Shown: positions 41,928 to 50,190 of the stretch, in pieces
Layout of the letters: every line of letters starts with the position of its first letter
Numbering within the stretch: position 1 is the stretch's first letter
The notes under the pieces: generated by a model
Databases searched by the model: none
Seen by the model: the letters and a program-made list of their open reading frames with translations, nothing else
What the model was told of the DNA's origin: nothing
Assembly (NCBI GenBank): GCA_963718355.1
Contig: CAVQZA010000004.1
Coordinates: forward strand, 525,767-589,766
DNA length: 64,000 nt
DNA from: CAVQZA01 sp963718355
Lineage (GTDB): Bacteria; Actinomycetota; Thermoleophilia; Gaiellales; Gaiellaceae
Direction: 5' to 3'
Position numbers and translations under genes: made by a program

Positions 41928-44354
41928 GTGCAGTTCTTGCGGCGACAGCTCTCCGTACGGCGACTCCAGGCGGAGCGCGGCTTCGCGCTGGTGATGGCGC
42001 TCGGCCTCTTGACCGTGCTCACGATCGCCGGCACCGCGGTCACCTACTACGCGACGAGCAACCTCACCGCCGCGACGACGAACAAGGCGCGGACGAGCGC
42101 GTTCGACCTGGCCGAGGCCGGGATCAACGACGCGATGGCGGTGCTCTACAACCAGTTGAACACCGACGGCAGCATCAAGAGCGGAGGCGTGTCCCCGCTC
42201 ACCACGACGCTGCTTCCGTCGACGACGATCCAGTACGCGGGCATCCACGGCTCGGTCACCTACTCCGGGACGCTCAACACGACGACATCGGTGTGGACGA
42301 TCACCTCGACGGGCAAGGTGAAGAACGACCAGGGTTACCAGTCGAAGACGCTGACGCGGACGGTCACGGTCAAGGGCCTGAACGTCGGCGCGAACGGCAG
42401 CTCGTGGAGCCGCTTCTACGACAACGACACCTCCAGCTGTCTGACGATCAATGCCGAGACGTTCGTGACGAACGTGGCGACGAAGGGCAACCTCTGCCTC
42501 ACCAACGGCGGCGCGATCACCGGCGCGAACACGCTCGTAGATGTCGGCGGCACGGTGACGATCACCGGCCCCGACGCAACCGGCGGCCCGAACTCGCCGA
42601 CCGCCGGTGCGGGTTGGACGAACCCGGGGAACGTCTACACGAGCAACAGTGTGTACGCGACGAACGTGATCACCGCCGCCACGACGGGCTCGAATCAGGA
42701 CACGACCGGATTCGGCTTCGCGGTTCCGGCGACGGCGACGATCGAGGGGATCACAGCCTCGGTGGTGCGGCTCTCGAGCGCCTGCTGCAACTCGGTGCAG
42801 ACGATCGCGACCAGCGGCAGTCCGACGGGCGGCACCTTCAAGCTCAACGGCACGCCCCCGGGCGGGAGCTCGACGGTCTCGGCCGCGATCGCCTACAACG
42901 CGTCGGCGGCGACCGTGCAGACGGCGCTCGTGACGATCTACGGCTCGGGCAACGTGACCTGCACGGGCGGGTCGCTTCCCACCGCGGTCGTGTGCACGTT
43001 CGCCGGCTCCGACGCGAGCAAGGTCGTCAATTTGATGTCGCTCAACACGAACAGCCTCACCGGCGGCTCGTCGCCGAGCGTCGCATTCACGATGACGACG
43101 GCCGGCTCGGTCGGCGCATTGCAGGATTCGACCGTGCAGCTGCTGAAGGCGGGTGCGCCGGTCGGGAACAACAAGGCGGTGACGGGCACCAACTGGAGCT
43201 TCTCCAACTCGACCGTCACCTACGGCAGCACCGCCGATCTGTGGGGCACGACCTGGACGCCGGCCAACGTCAACGCCTCGAATTTCGGCCTGCGCTTCGC
43301 GGCGAAGAACGTTGCCGCGGCGAGCGCGACCGCCTCGCTCGACTACGTCTCGATCACGGTCACCTACAAGCCCGACACGAACGGGATCGGCACCTCCACC
43401 ACCCCGATCCAGACCGCGAACATCGGTGGCACGTGCACCTATCTCCTCCAGGCGCCGCACACGCCGTGCACGTCGACCGACCACGTCTACGCGGGCACGA
43501 TCACCAGCACTCCGGTGGCCTCGAACCCGGCCCTCGTGATGCCGAGCGTCGACTTCAACTACTGGTGGGCGAACGCCAAGCCGGGGCCGAAGCACCCGTG
43601 CACCGTGTCGTCGGGGACGCCGCCGACCTTCGACAACGACGCGGGCACGACGACCGGGCCGAACGACAGCATCCCGATCAACGGCGAGATGGCGCCGGAC
43701 AACGCCGACTACACCTGTGAGGTGTGGGCGAACGGCGTGCTCGAGGGAAAGCTCGACTGGAACCACACCACCCATGAGCTCGACATCTTCGGGACCGTCT
43801 TCGTCGACGGCAACTTCCGCTTCGACAACGACGGTCAGATCATCCACTACTTCGGTCAGGGCGACCTCATGTCCTCGGGGTACGACGAGATCGACGCTCT
43901 GGTCTGCGCGGGCGGCCCGAACACCCTTCCCGACTCGAACGACTACTCGAAGAGCTGCCTCACCAATATGTCGAGCTGGAATCCGAACCAGAACATGATG
44001 GTGCTCATGTCGGAGAAGGACAACGAGTACGACCAGGGCGGCACGCACTGCAGCCCGCTCGACTCGTGGGACGGCACCGGCATGCCGAACTGCTTCGGCA
44101 CCTCGCCCAACGACCATCCTCCCGGGGGCTTCCAGGGAATCCTCTACTCGACCGGTCAGTGCCTGATCCACCAGCAGTTCCAGGACAGCGGCCCGGTGAT
44201 CTGCGATTCGATCTCAATTCCCAGTGAGGCAGGCGGCAACCCGACCTACTACACCTTCCCGTATACAGGCAACCTCACCGACGGGCAGAAGTATTCGAAC
44301 ACCACGACCGCGACGAGCTTCGAGCTCGACGGAGGGCCCCAAACGGGGGGTTAG
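41928..44354 (+). CDS. large PilX-N-like surface protein, copy 1
   Basis: 808 residues. The N-terminus AERGFALVMALGLLTVLTIA is a type IV pilin-like leader and helix (prepilin-type Gly18-Phe19), as in PilX minor pilins. Beta-rich domains follow. A ~110-residue repeat-type domain (about 288-396) is inserted inside a beta domain whose halves are residues 220-287 and 397-480. A conserved Cys-containing C-terminal region (480-808) holds HYFGQGDLMSS and NMMVLMSEKDNEYDQGG. Tandem paralogue of the next gene. GTG at 41928 follows an imperfect TAGAGA box by six bases. Probably exported; role unknown. Confidence 0.82.
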   Translation: MQFLRRQLSVRRLQAERGFALVMALGLLTVLTIAGTAVTYYATSNLTAATTNKARTSAFDLAEAGINDAMAVLYNQLNTDGSIKSGGVSPLTTTLLPSTTIQYAGIHGSVTYSGTLNTTTSVWTITSTGKVKNDQGYQSKTLTRTVTVKGLNVGANGSSWSRFYDNDTSSCLTINAETFVTNVATKGNLCLTNGGAITGANTLVDVGGTVTITGPDATGGPNSPTAGAGWTNPGNVYTSNSVYATNVITAATTGSNQDTTGFGFAVPATATIEGITASVVRLSSACCNSVQTIATSGSPTGGTFKLNGTPPGGSSTVSAAIAYNASAATVQTALVTIYGSGNVTCTGGSLPTAVVCTFAGSDASKVVNLMSLNTNSLTGGSSPSVAFTMTTAGSVGALQDSTVQLLKAGAPVGNNKAVTGTNWSFSNSTVTYGSTADLWGTTWTPANVNASNFGLRFAAKNVAAASATASLDYVSITVTYKPDTNGIGTSTTPIQTANIGGTCTYLLQAPHTPCTSTDHVYAGTITSTPVASNPALVMPSVDFNYWWANAKPGPKHPCTVSSGTPPTFDNDAGTTTGPNDSIPINGEMAPDNADYTCEVWANGVLEGKLDWNHTTHELDIFGTVFVDGNFRFDNDGQIIHYFGQGDLMSSGYDEIDALVCAGGPNTLPDSNDYSKSCLTNMSSWNPNQNMMVLMSEKDNEYDQGGTHCSPLDSWDGTGMPNCFGTSPNDHPPGGFQGILYSTGQCLIHQQFQDSGPVICDSISIPSEAGGNPTYYTFPYTGNLTDGQKYSNTTTATSFELDGGPQTGG

Positions 44355-44402
44355 ACCAGGTTCACTCAATCGAGGGTCTGTGCTTGGCGGCTCATTCGTC
44401 CG

Positions 44403-46832
44403 ATGAGGGTCGTGGTGCAGGCTTTGCGGCAACACCTTTCGATGCGGAGGTTCCAGGCTGAGCGTGGTTTCGCGCTCATCATGGCCCTCGGTCTCCTCAC
44501 CGTGCTCACGATCAGCGGCACGGCGGCCACCTACTACGCGACGACCAACCTCACCGACTCGAGCGCCCACAAGGCACGCGCGAGCGCGTATGACCTGGCG
44601 GAGGCCGGGATCAACGACGCGATGGCGGTGCTCTACAACCAGTTGAACACCGACGGCAGCATCAAGAGCGGAGGCGTGTCCCCGCTCACCACGACGCTGC
44701 TCCCCGCGACGACGATCCAGTACTCGGGCCTCAAGGGCTCGGTCACCTACTCGGGCACGATCAACACGACGACGTCGGTGTGGACAATCACCTCGACCGG
44801 CAAGGTGAAGAACGGCCAGGGGTACCAGTCGCGCACGCTGAAGAAGTCCGTCACGGTGCGTGGGCAGAACGTCGGCGCCGACGGCAACTCGTGGAGCCGG
44901 TTCTACGACAACGACACGTCCAGCTGTCTGACGATCGACAACTCGACCTTCGTGACGAACGTCGCCACCAAGGGCAACCTCTGCCTCACGAACGGCGGCG
45001 GGATCACCGGCGCGAACACTCTCGTCGACGTCGGCGGCACCGTGACGATCACCGGCCCGGACTCGACCGGCGGCCCGAACTCGCCGAGCGCCGGCACGGG
45101 CTGGACGACTCCGACGAACGTCTATACGAGCAACAGCGTGTACGCCACGAATGTGATGGCCGCAGGCGTGACCGGCGCGAACCAGGACACGACCGGCTTT
45201 GGCTATGCGATTCCGGCCACGGCGACGATCGAGGGGATCGTGGTCAAGGTGCAGCGCCTCGCGAGTGCGTGCTGCAGCTCGGTACAGACGATCGCCGAGA
45301 CCGGCAGCCCGACGGGCGGCACCTTCAAGCTCAACGGCACGCCCGCAGGAGGCAGCTCGACGGTGTCGGCGTCGATCGCCTGGAACGCGAGCGCCGCGAC
45401 GGTGCAGACGGCGCTCGTCACGATCTACGGCTCCGGCAACGTCACGTGCACGGGCGGCGCTCTTCCCGCCGGTGTCGTGTGCACGTTCGCGGGCACGCAG
45501 GCGAACCAGCCGATCACGCTGATGTCGCTGAACACGAAGAGCCTCACCGGCGGCTCGTCGCCGAACGTCACCTTCACGATGACCACGGCCGGCTCGGTCG
45601 GCGCCCTGCAGGACAGCACGGTGCAGCTGCTGAAGGCGGGAGCCGCGACCGGGACGAACAAGGCCTCGGCGACCACGTGGGGCACCACGTCGAGCACCAT
45701 CACCTACGGCAGCTCGTCCGATCTCTGGGGCACGACCTGGACGCCGGCGCAGGTGAACGCGACGAACTTCGGACTGCGCTTCGCGGCGAAGAACGTTGCC
45801 GCGGCGAGCGCGACCGCCTCGCTCGACTACGTCTCGGTCACGGTCACCTACAAGCCGGACACGAACGGGATCGGCACCTCGGCAATCCCGATCAAGACGG
45901 CGAACATCGGCGGCACATGCACCTATCTCCTCCAGGCGGCGCACACGCCGTGCACTGCGACCGACCACGTTTATGCAAACACGATCACGAGCACGCCGGT
46001 CGCCTCGAATCCGGCTCTCGTGATGCCGCAGGTCGACTACAACTACTGGTGGGCAAACGCGGCGCCGGGGCCGAAGCACTTCTGCACGAACCCGAACCCC
46101 GGGCTTCCGACCAACTTCTTCGACAACAACGCCAGCACGACCACCGGGCCTGACCGGAGCATCACGATCAACGGCGAGATGGCGCCCGACAACGCCGACT
46201 ACGACTGCCAGGTCGTGGTGAACGGCGTCCTCGTCGGCCGGCTTGCCTGGAACCACACGACCCACGTGATGAACATCTTCGGCGTGATCTTCGTCGACGG
46301 AAACTTCCGCTTCGACTTCGACGGCCACATCGTCCACTACTTCGGCCGCGCGAACATCATGTCGTCGGCCGACGACGAGATCGACTCCCTCGTCTGCGCC
46401 GGCGGCCCGAGCACCCTGCCGGACTCCAACGACTACACGAAGAGCTGCCTCACCGACATGTCGAACTGGGATCCGACCCAGAACATGATGGTGCTGATGT
46501 CTGAGCAGCCCAACGAGTACGACCAGGGCGGCTCGGGCTGTCCCATCAACGCGGCGTGGGGCGGAACACCGCTGAGCACCTGCTACAACGGCCATCCGCC
46601 GGGCGGCTTCCAGGGGATTCTCTACTCGACCTCGAGCTGCCTGATCCATCAGAACTTCCAGGACAGCGGCCCGGTCATCTGCGGCTCGGTCGACCTCCCG
46701 AACGAGAGCGGCATCAACCCGACCTACTACACCTTCCCGTCGCTCGGCGACCTCACCGACGGGCAGAAGTACAGCGATCCGACCACGTCGCAGAACTTCC
46801 AGCTCGACGCCGGCACGATGACCGGCGGCTAG
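44403..46832 (+). CDS. large PilX-N-like surface protein, copy 2
   Basis: 809 residues, colinear with copy 1 along the whole length, including the pilin-like N-terminus AERGFALIMALGLLTVLTIS, the nested domain and the C-terminal region. The two differ mainly in short loops (for example residues 130-150, 270-290 and 415-430) and near positions 545-565. Blocks of complete nucleotide identity, one of about 90 bases (44612-44703 with 42121-42212), point to a recent duplication or gene conversion. The gap between the two genes is 48 bases. Probably co-expressed. Confidence 0.82.
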   Translation: MRVVVQALRQHLSMRRFQAERGFALIMALGLLTVLTISGTAATYYATTNLTDSSAHKARASAYDLAEAGINDAMAVLYNQLNTDGSIKSGGVSPLTTTLLPATTIQYSGLKGSVTYSGTINTTTSVWTITSTGKVKNGQGYQSRTLKKSVTVRGQNVGADGNSWSRFYDNDTSSCLTIDNSTFVTNVATKGNLCLTNGGGITGANTLVDVGGTVTITGPDSTGGPNSPSAGTGWTTPTNVYTSNSVYATNVMAAGVTGANQDTTGFGYAIPATATIEGIVVKVQRLASACCSSVQTIAETGSPTGGTFKLNGTPAGGSSTVSASIAWNASAATVQTALVTIYGSGNVTCTGGALPAGVVCTFAGTQANQPITLMSLNTKSLTGGSSPNVTFTMTTAGSVGALQDSTVQLLKAGAATGTNKASATTWGTTSSTITYGSSSDLWGTTWTPAQVNATNFGLRFAAKNVAAASATASLDYVSVTVTYKPDTNGIGTSAIPIKTANIGGTCTYLLQAAHTPCTATDHVYANTITSTPVASNPALVMPQVDYNYWWANAAPGPKHFCTNPNPGLPTNFFDNNASTTTGPDRSITINGEMAPDNADYDCQVVVNGVLVGRLAWNHTTHVMNIFGVIFVDGNFRFDFDGHIVHYFGRANIMSSADDEIDSLVCAGGPSTLPDSNDYTKSCLTDMSNWDPTQNMMVLMSEQPNEYDQGGSGCPINAAWGGTPLSTCYNGHPPGGFQGILYSTSSCLIHQNFQDSGPVICGSVDLPNESGINPTYYTFPSLGDLTDGQKYSDPTTSQNFQLDAGTMTGG

Positions 46833-46859
46833 AGCCGCTCGCCCTATAGGCTCCGGGCG

Positions 46860-47360
46860 ATGCCGAGAGCCGCCCTTCTCGCACTCTGCCTCGCTGCCTC
46901 GATCGCCGCCGTTGCGGCGCCGGCGGCCTCCTCGCGGACCTCCTGCACGCCGGGGGTGGTCTCGTTCGGCGGCGTCCAGGCGCGTGTGTTCTGCGGGCCC
47001 GCGAAGGCGACGATTCACGTCGGCGGCAAGACCCTTTCGTTCGCGGGCGGCAACTGCGAGCGCACCTCGAAGTACGTGTCGGTCAACATCGGCACGGTCG
47101 TGCTCGGGCAGACGACCAAGAAGAAGCCGGACTACTTCGGGCTGGACGTGGGCCGGATTCCGGGCAGCACGAACAAGCCTGCGGCGAAGGACGGCGCGTA
47201 CACCGGCGGTGCCGTCGCGATCGTCCCCGGCGGAAAGTCATACGCCGTCCGCGGCGACAGCGTGAAGATCACGCTCAGCGGGAACCGCTCCAAGGGCACG
47301 ATCGCCGGCATGCTGATCTTCGGCGGCCCGGGGGCCGTCACCGGCACGTTCAGCTGCTGA
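46860..47360 (+). CDS. secreted protein of unknown function
   Basis: 166 residues with a signal peptide (about 1-25, ALLALCLAASIAAVAAPAAS) and a beta-rich body with four to five cysteines (TSCTP, RVFCGPAK, GGNCER, TFSC at the extreme C-terminus). The ATG at 46860 follows TAGGCT (46847-46852) by seven bases. It lies directly after the PilX-like pair and overlaps the next gene by one base (TGATG). The family is not recognised. Confidence 0.7.
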   Translation: MPRAALLALCLAASIAAVAAPAASSRTSCTPGVVSFGGVQARVFCGPAKATIHVGGKTLSFAGGNCERTSKYVSVNIGTVVLGQTTKKKPDYFGLDVGRIPGSTNKPAAKDGAYTGGAVAIVPGGKSYAVRGDSVKITLSGNRSKGTIAGMLIFGGPGAVTGTFSC

Positions 47361-48184
47361 TGGCGAAGGTCTGGTTCATCACGGGGACGTCGAAGGGCTT
47401 CGGACGGATCTGGGCCGAGGCGGCGCTGGCGCGGGGCGACAGGGTCGCCGCGACGGCGCGCAACGCGGACTCACTCGCCGGCGTCGTCGAGGCCTACGGC
47501 GACAACGTGCTGCCGCTCGCGCTGGACGTGACCGACAGGGCGGCCGTGTTCGCGGCGGTCAAGGACGCGCACGACCGCTTCGGCCGCCTCGACGTCGTGG
47601 TCAACAACGCCGGCTACGGGCTCTTCGGCACGATCGAGGAGGTCACCGAGGCGCAGGCGCGGGCACAGATCGAGACGAATCTCTTCGGCGCGCTCTGGGT
47701 CACGCAGGCGGCGCTGCCGTACCTGCGCGAGCAGGGCTCGGGCCACATCATCCAGGTCTCCTCGATCGGCGGTGTGACGGCGTTCGCGACGCTCGGTCTC
47801 TACCACGCCTCGAAGTGGGCGCTCGAGGGTTTCTCGCAGGCGCTCGCCGCAGAGGTGCGCGAGCTCGGGATCCACGTGACGATCGTCGAGCCGGGCGGAT
47901 TCTCGACCGACTGGGCCGGGCCGTCCGCGGTGCAGGCCGAGCAGCTGCCCGTCTACGACGGGGTCCGTGCGGCCCGGGCGGAGCTGGTGGCGAGGCGCGG
48001 GCCGAGAGGCGTGCCGGAGGCGACGGGCCCTGCGATCCTGAAGGTCGTGGACGCGGAGGACCCGCCGCTGCGCATCTTCTTCGGCCAGGGCGCACTCGAT
48101 CTGCTGAGCGCGGAGTACGCGAGCCGGATCGCCCTCTGGGAGCAGTGGGACGACGTCTCCGTCGAGGCGCACGGCAACCCCTAG
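47360..48184 (+). CDS. short-chain dehydrogenase/reductase
   Basis: A 274-residue classical SDR. The NAD(P) motif is TGTSKGFG (8-15); NNAGYG, the active-site SS-Y-K set (VSSIGG and YHASKWALEG) are all present, and PGGFSTDWAG is typical of the SDR subgroup acting on ketones or fatty aldehydes. The ATG overlaps the stop of the secreted-protein gene. Its stop shares CTAG with the convergent broken regulator. Confidence 0.9.
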   Translation: MAKVWFITGTSKGFGRIWAEAALARGDRVAATARNADSLAGVVEAYGDNVLPLALDVTDRAAVFAAVKDAHDRFGRLDVVVNNAGYGLFGTIEEVTEAQARAQIETNLFGALWVTQAALPYLREQGSGHIIQVSSIGGVTAFATLGLYHASKWALEGFSQALAAEVRELGIHVTIVEPGGFSTDWAGPSAVQAEQLPVYDGVRAARAELVARRGPRGVPEATGPAILKVVDAEDPPLRIFFGQGALDLLSAEYASRIALWEQWDDVSVEAHGNP

Positions 48185-48936
48185 CCGTACATCAGCGACC
48201 CCGGCGTCGTGAGCAGCTCGCCGGTCTCGAGCCAGGTCTTCAGGCCCGAGAGGATCATCGGCCAGCCGCCGTAGAGCTGGTCGTTCGCGCCTTCACGGAG
48301 CTCGTCGTGGGTCACGGTGAGCCGGCACGAATCGCCGACCGGCTCGATCTCCCAGGTGACGCGTGAAGCGCCCTCGCTCTTCACCTCGTCGCTCCAGAGC
48401 GCGGTCATCGTCTGGACGAGCCGCCGCGGCGGGTCGACCTCGAGGTTCTCGCCCTCGCCGAGCGGGCCGGGCGCCTTCGGATGCTTCGACGTGTACGGCG
48501 AGCCCGGCCTTCCAGTCGGAGTCGACGACGACGCCGAAGTTGTACTTGGCGCGGATCTCGGGATCGGTGATCGCCTCCCAGAGGCGCTCGGGCGTGGTGC
48601 GGATGTAGATCTCGTAGACCTTCTCCATCGGACTCTCCAGTCTGTGCTTGAGGTCGCTGAGCCCGGCTACCCAGGGCTCGGCGTACTTGCTCACCCACCG
48701 GTCGTGGACGAGCCGGATCGGGACCGGGTTCAGGAAGTGGAGCTTCTCGCGGCCGCGCCGCTTCGTGACCACGAGCCCCGCCTCCTCGAGCTGCCTGCAG
48801 GTGCTTCATCACGCCGAAGCGGCGTCATCTCGAACCGCTCCTCGAGCGCGCTCAGCGTCTGCCCGTCCTCGCGGAAGAGCTCGTCGAGCAGGCTCCGCCG
48901 GGTCGGATCGGCAAGGGCTCTGAACACCGCGTCCAT
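48181..48936 (-). pseudogene. ArsR-family regulator fused to SRPBCC/AHSA1 domain, three +1 frameshifts
   Basis: Reading three frames in turn restores a 250-residue protein: an ArsR-type winged helix (MDAVFRALADPTRRSLLDEL, then RFGVMKHLQ and GLVVTKRRGREKLHFLNP) followed by an SRPBCC domain (EKVYEIYIRTTPERLWEAIT through TWEIEPVGDSCRLTVTHDEL). The frame breaks fall near 48820-48824, 48792-48796 and 48503-48505, each best explained by one extra base. The promoter TATAGT and a perfect operator are intact. It may be a young pseudogene or a region of sequencing error; all neighbours are clean. The fusion itself is a known architecture. Confidence 0.85.
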
Positions 48937-48942
48937 AGCCGA

Positions 48943-48948
48943 ACTATA
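48943..48948 (-). promoter_or_regulatory. -10 box of the ArsR-SRPBCC gene
   Basis: TATAGT on the minus strand, six bases before the ATG at 48936. It supports the chosen start, because the next upstream ATG would lie inside the operator. Confidence 0.65.
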
Positions 48949-48967
48949 GGTGACCATTAGGTCACCT
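48948..48967. promoter_or_regulatory. perfect inverted repeat, candidate autoregulatory operator
   Basis: AGGTGACC-ATTA-GGTCACCT, 8-bp perfect arms with a four-base spacer, touching the upstream edge of the -10 box. This is the expected location and size for an ArsR-family operator controlling its own gene. Confidence 0.75.
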
Positions 48968-49020
48968 GTCAAGCGCGTCTCATCCACCTCTCACACGGCT
49001 CGGGCAGTCTCGGCCCGCCC

Positions 49021-50190
49021 GTGACCCACCAGACGGCGACAGCCAGTGTCCGCGCGAGAAGCCGTCGCAAGCGTCGTCCGTTCCTGCGACTCGTTGCGCT
49101 CGTGCTGATCGTGGTGGCCGTGCCGGTCGGCTACTCGTACGTCACGTGGATGCTGCGCCCGTCGAGCCTGCCATTCGGGATCCGGAGCGTCGAGTGGGTC
49201 CGGGCAAACGGCGGCGCCTGGTTCGTGAACGACGTCGAGCGCGTCTACTACCGCTGGCGGGCGCCGAAGCCTGGCGGGCCGCCGTTGAAGCGCCTGCCGG
49301 TTGTCGGCTCGGTGGCGGCCACTCGGCGCGCCGGACGGTCGCTGCTGCCGGCTCGCATCCTTCCTGTCGTACGGCCCGCGCTTGTCGGCGAGGGCGTCTG
49401 GCACCGGGTGGGTGCTCTCGTCGGCGGACGCCCGGCGGTGCTCGTGTCGGCCTTTCGGCCGGAAGCTGCCTACCCACGCAACGTCGCCTACGTCGCCTGG
49501 ATCGATCGCGCCCGCACGCAGGTCGCGCTCTACCCGGGCCGCTACGAGCCTCCGGCCGGGTCGGCGCGCGGTCCCATGGAGGTCCCGTACGGCGAGCGCT
49601 GGCGGCTGCTCGCGACCTTCAACAGCGGCTTCACCTTCCGGGACGGGCACGGCGGCTTTGCGATCAACGGCCACGAATACACGCCGCTCCAGCGCGGGCT
49701 CGGGACGCTGGTGGGCTACCGCGACGGTAGCGTTGACGTGACCTCCTGGCGCGGAGGCCCGGTGCCAGGGCCACGCGTCGCCTTCGCGCGGCAGAACCTC
49801 CCGCTGCTCGTCGATGCGAGCCGGCCCAACCCCAAGATCGACGACGGCTCTCTGTGGGGCAACACCCTCGGCAACGCGATCCGGGTCTGGCGCTCCGCCG
49901 TCGGCGTCGACAAGCGCGGGAATCTCGTCTACGTCGCCGCCGACTATCAGACCGCCGCGAGCCTGGCCTCCGCCGTGATCCGCGCCGGCGCGGTGCGCGC
50001 AATCGAGCTGGACATCAACGCAGAGTGGCCGAGCTTCAACACCTACGGGCGCGGCGGCGGCCGCGACCCGTCGAAGCTCGTCCCGAACAACCAGCAGTCG
50101 CTCTCTCGTTATCTCGTCCCGGACGATCGCGACTTCTTCGCCGTCTTCCGCCGCGTGCCCGGTCGTGACGGGGCCGTGCCGTTTCGATGA
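49021..50190 (+). CDS. membrane-anchored phosphodiester glycosidase (NAGPA-like) protein
   Basis: 389 residues: a basic N-terminus, one helix (about 22-42) and an extracellular NAGPA/DUF2233-type domain (about 185-385), with TFNSGFTFRDGHGGFAINGHEY, GNTLGNAIRVWRSAVGVD and AIELDINAEWPSFNTY as the family words. NAGPA-type enzymes cleave sugar phosphodiesters, suiting cell-wall glycopolymer work. GTG at 49021 has no clear -10. It overlaps the next gene by four bases (ATGA). Confidence 0.78.
   Translation: MTHQTATASVRARSRRKRRPFLRLVALVLIVVAVPVGYSYVTWMLRPSSLPFGIRSVEWVRANGGAWFVNDVERVYYRWRAPKPGGPPLKRLPVVGSVAATRRAGRSLLPARILPVVRPALVGEGVWHRVGALVGGRPAVLVSAFRPEAAYPRNVAYVAWIDRARTQVALYPGRYEPPAGSARGPMEVPYGERWRLLATFNSGFTFRDGHGGFAINGHEYTPLQRGLGTLVGYRDGSVDVTSWRGGPVPGPRVAFARQNLPLLVDASRPNPKIDDGSLWGNTLGNAIRVWRSAVGVDKRGNLVYVAADYQTAASLASAVIRAGAVRAIELDINAEWPSFNTYGRGGGRDPSKLVPNNQQSLSRYLVPDDRDFFAVFRRVPGRDGAVPFR

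Noticed and set aside
44214..47018. A 934-codon minus-strand frame opposite the second PilX-like gene
   Set aside because: It is an antisense shadow; the plus-strand frame has a pilin leader, paralogue conservation and sensible composition.
48181..48936. Three separate small genes instead of one broken gene
   Set aside because: The three frames join end to end into one ArsR-SRPBCC protein with each step matching the expected continuation; the later pieces lack their own promoters.
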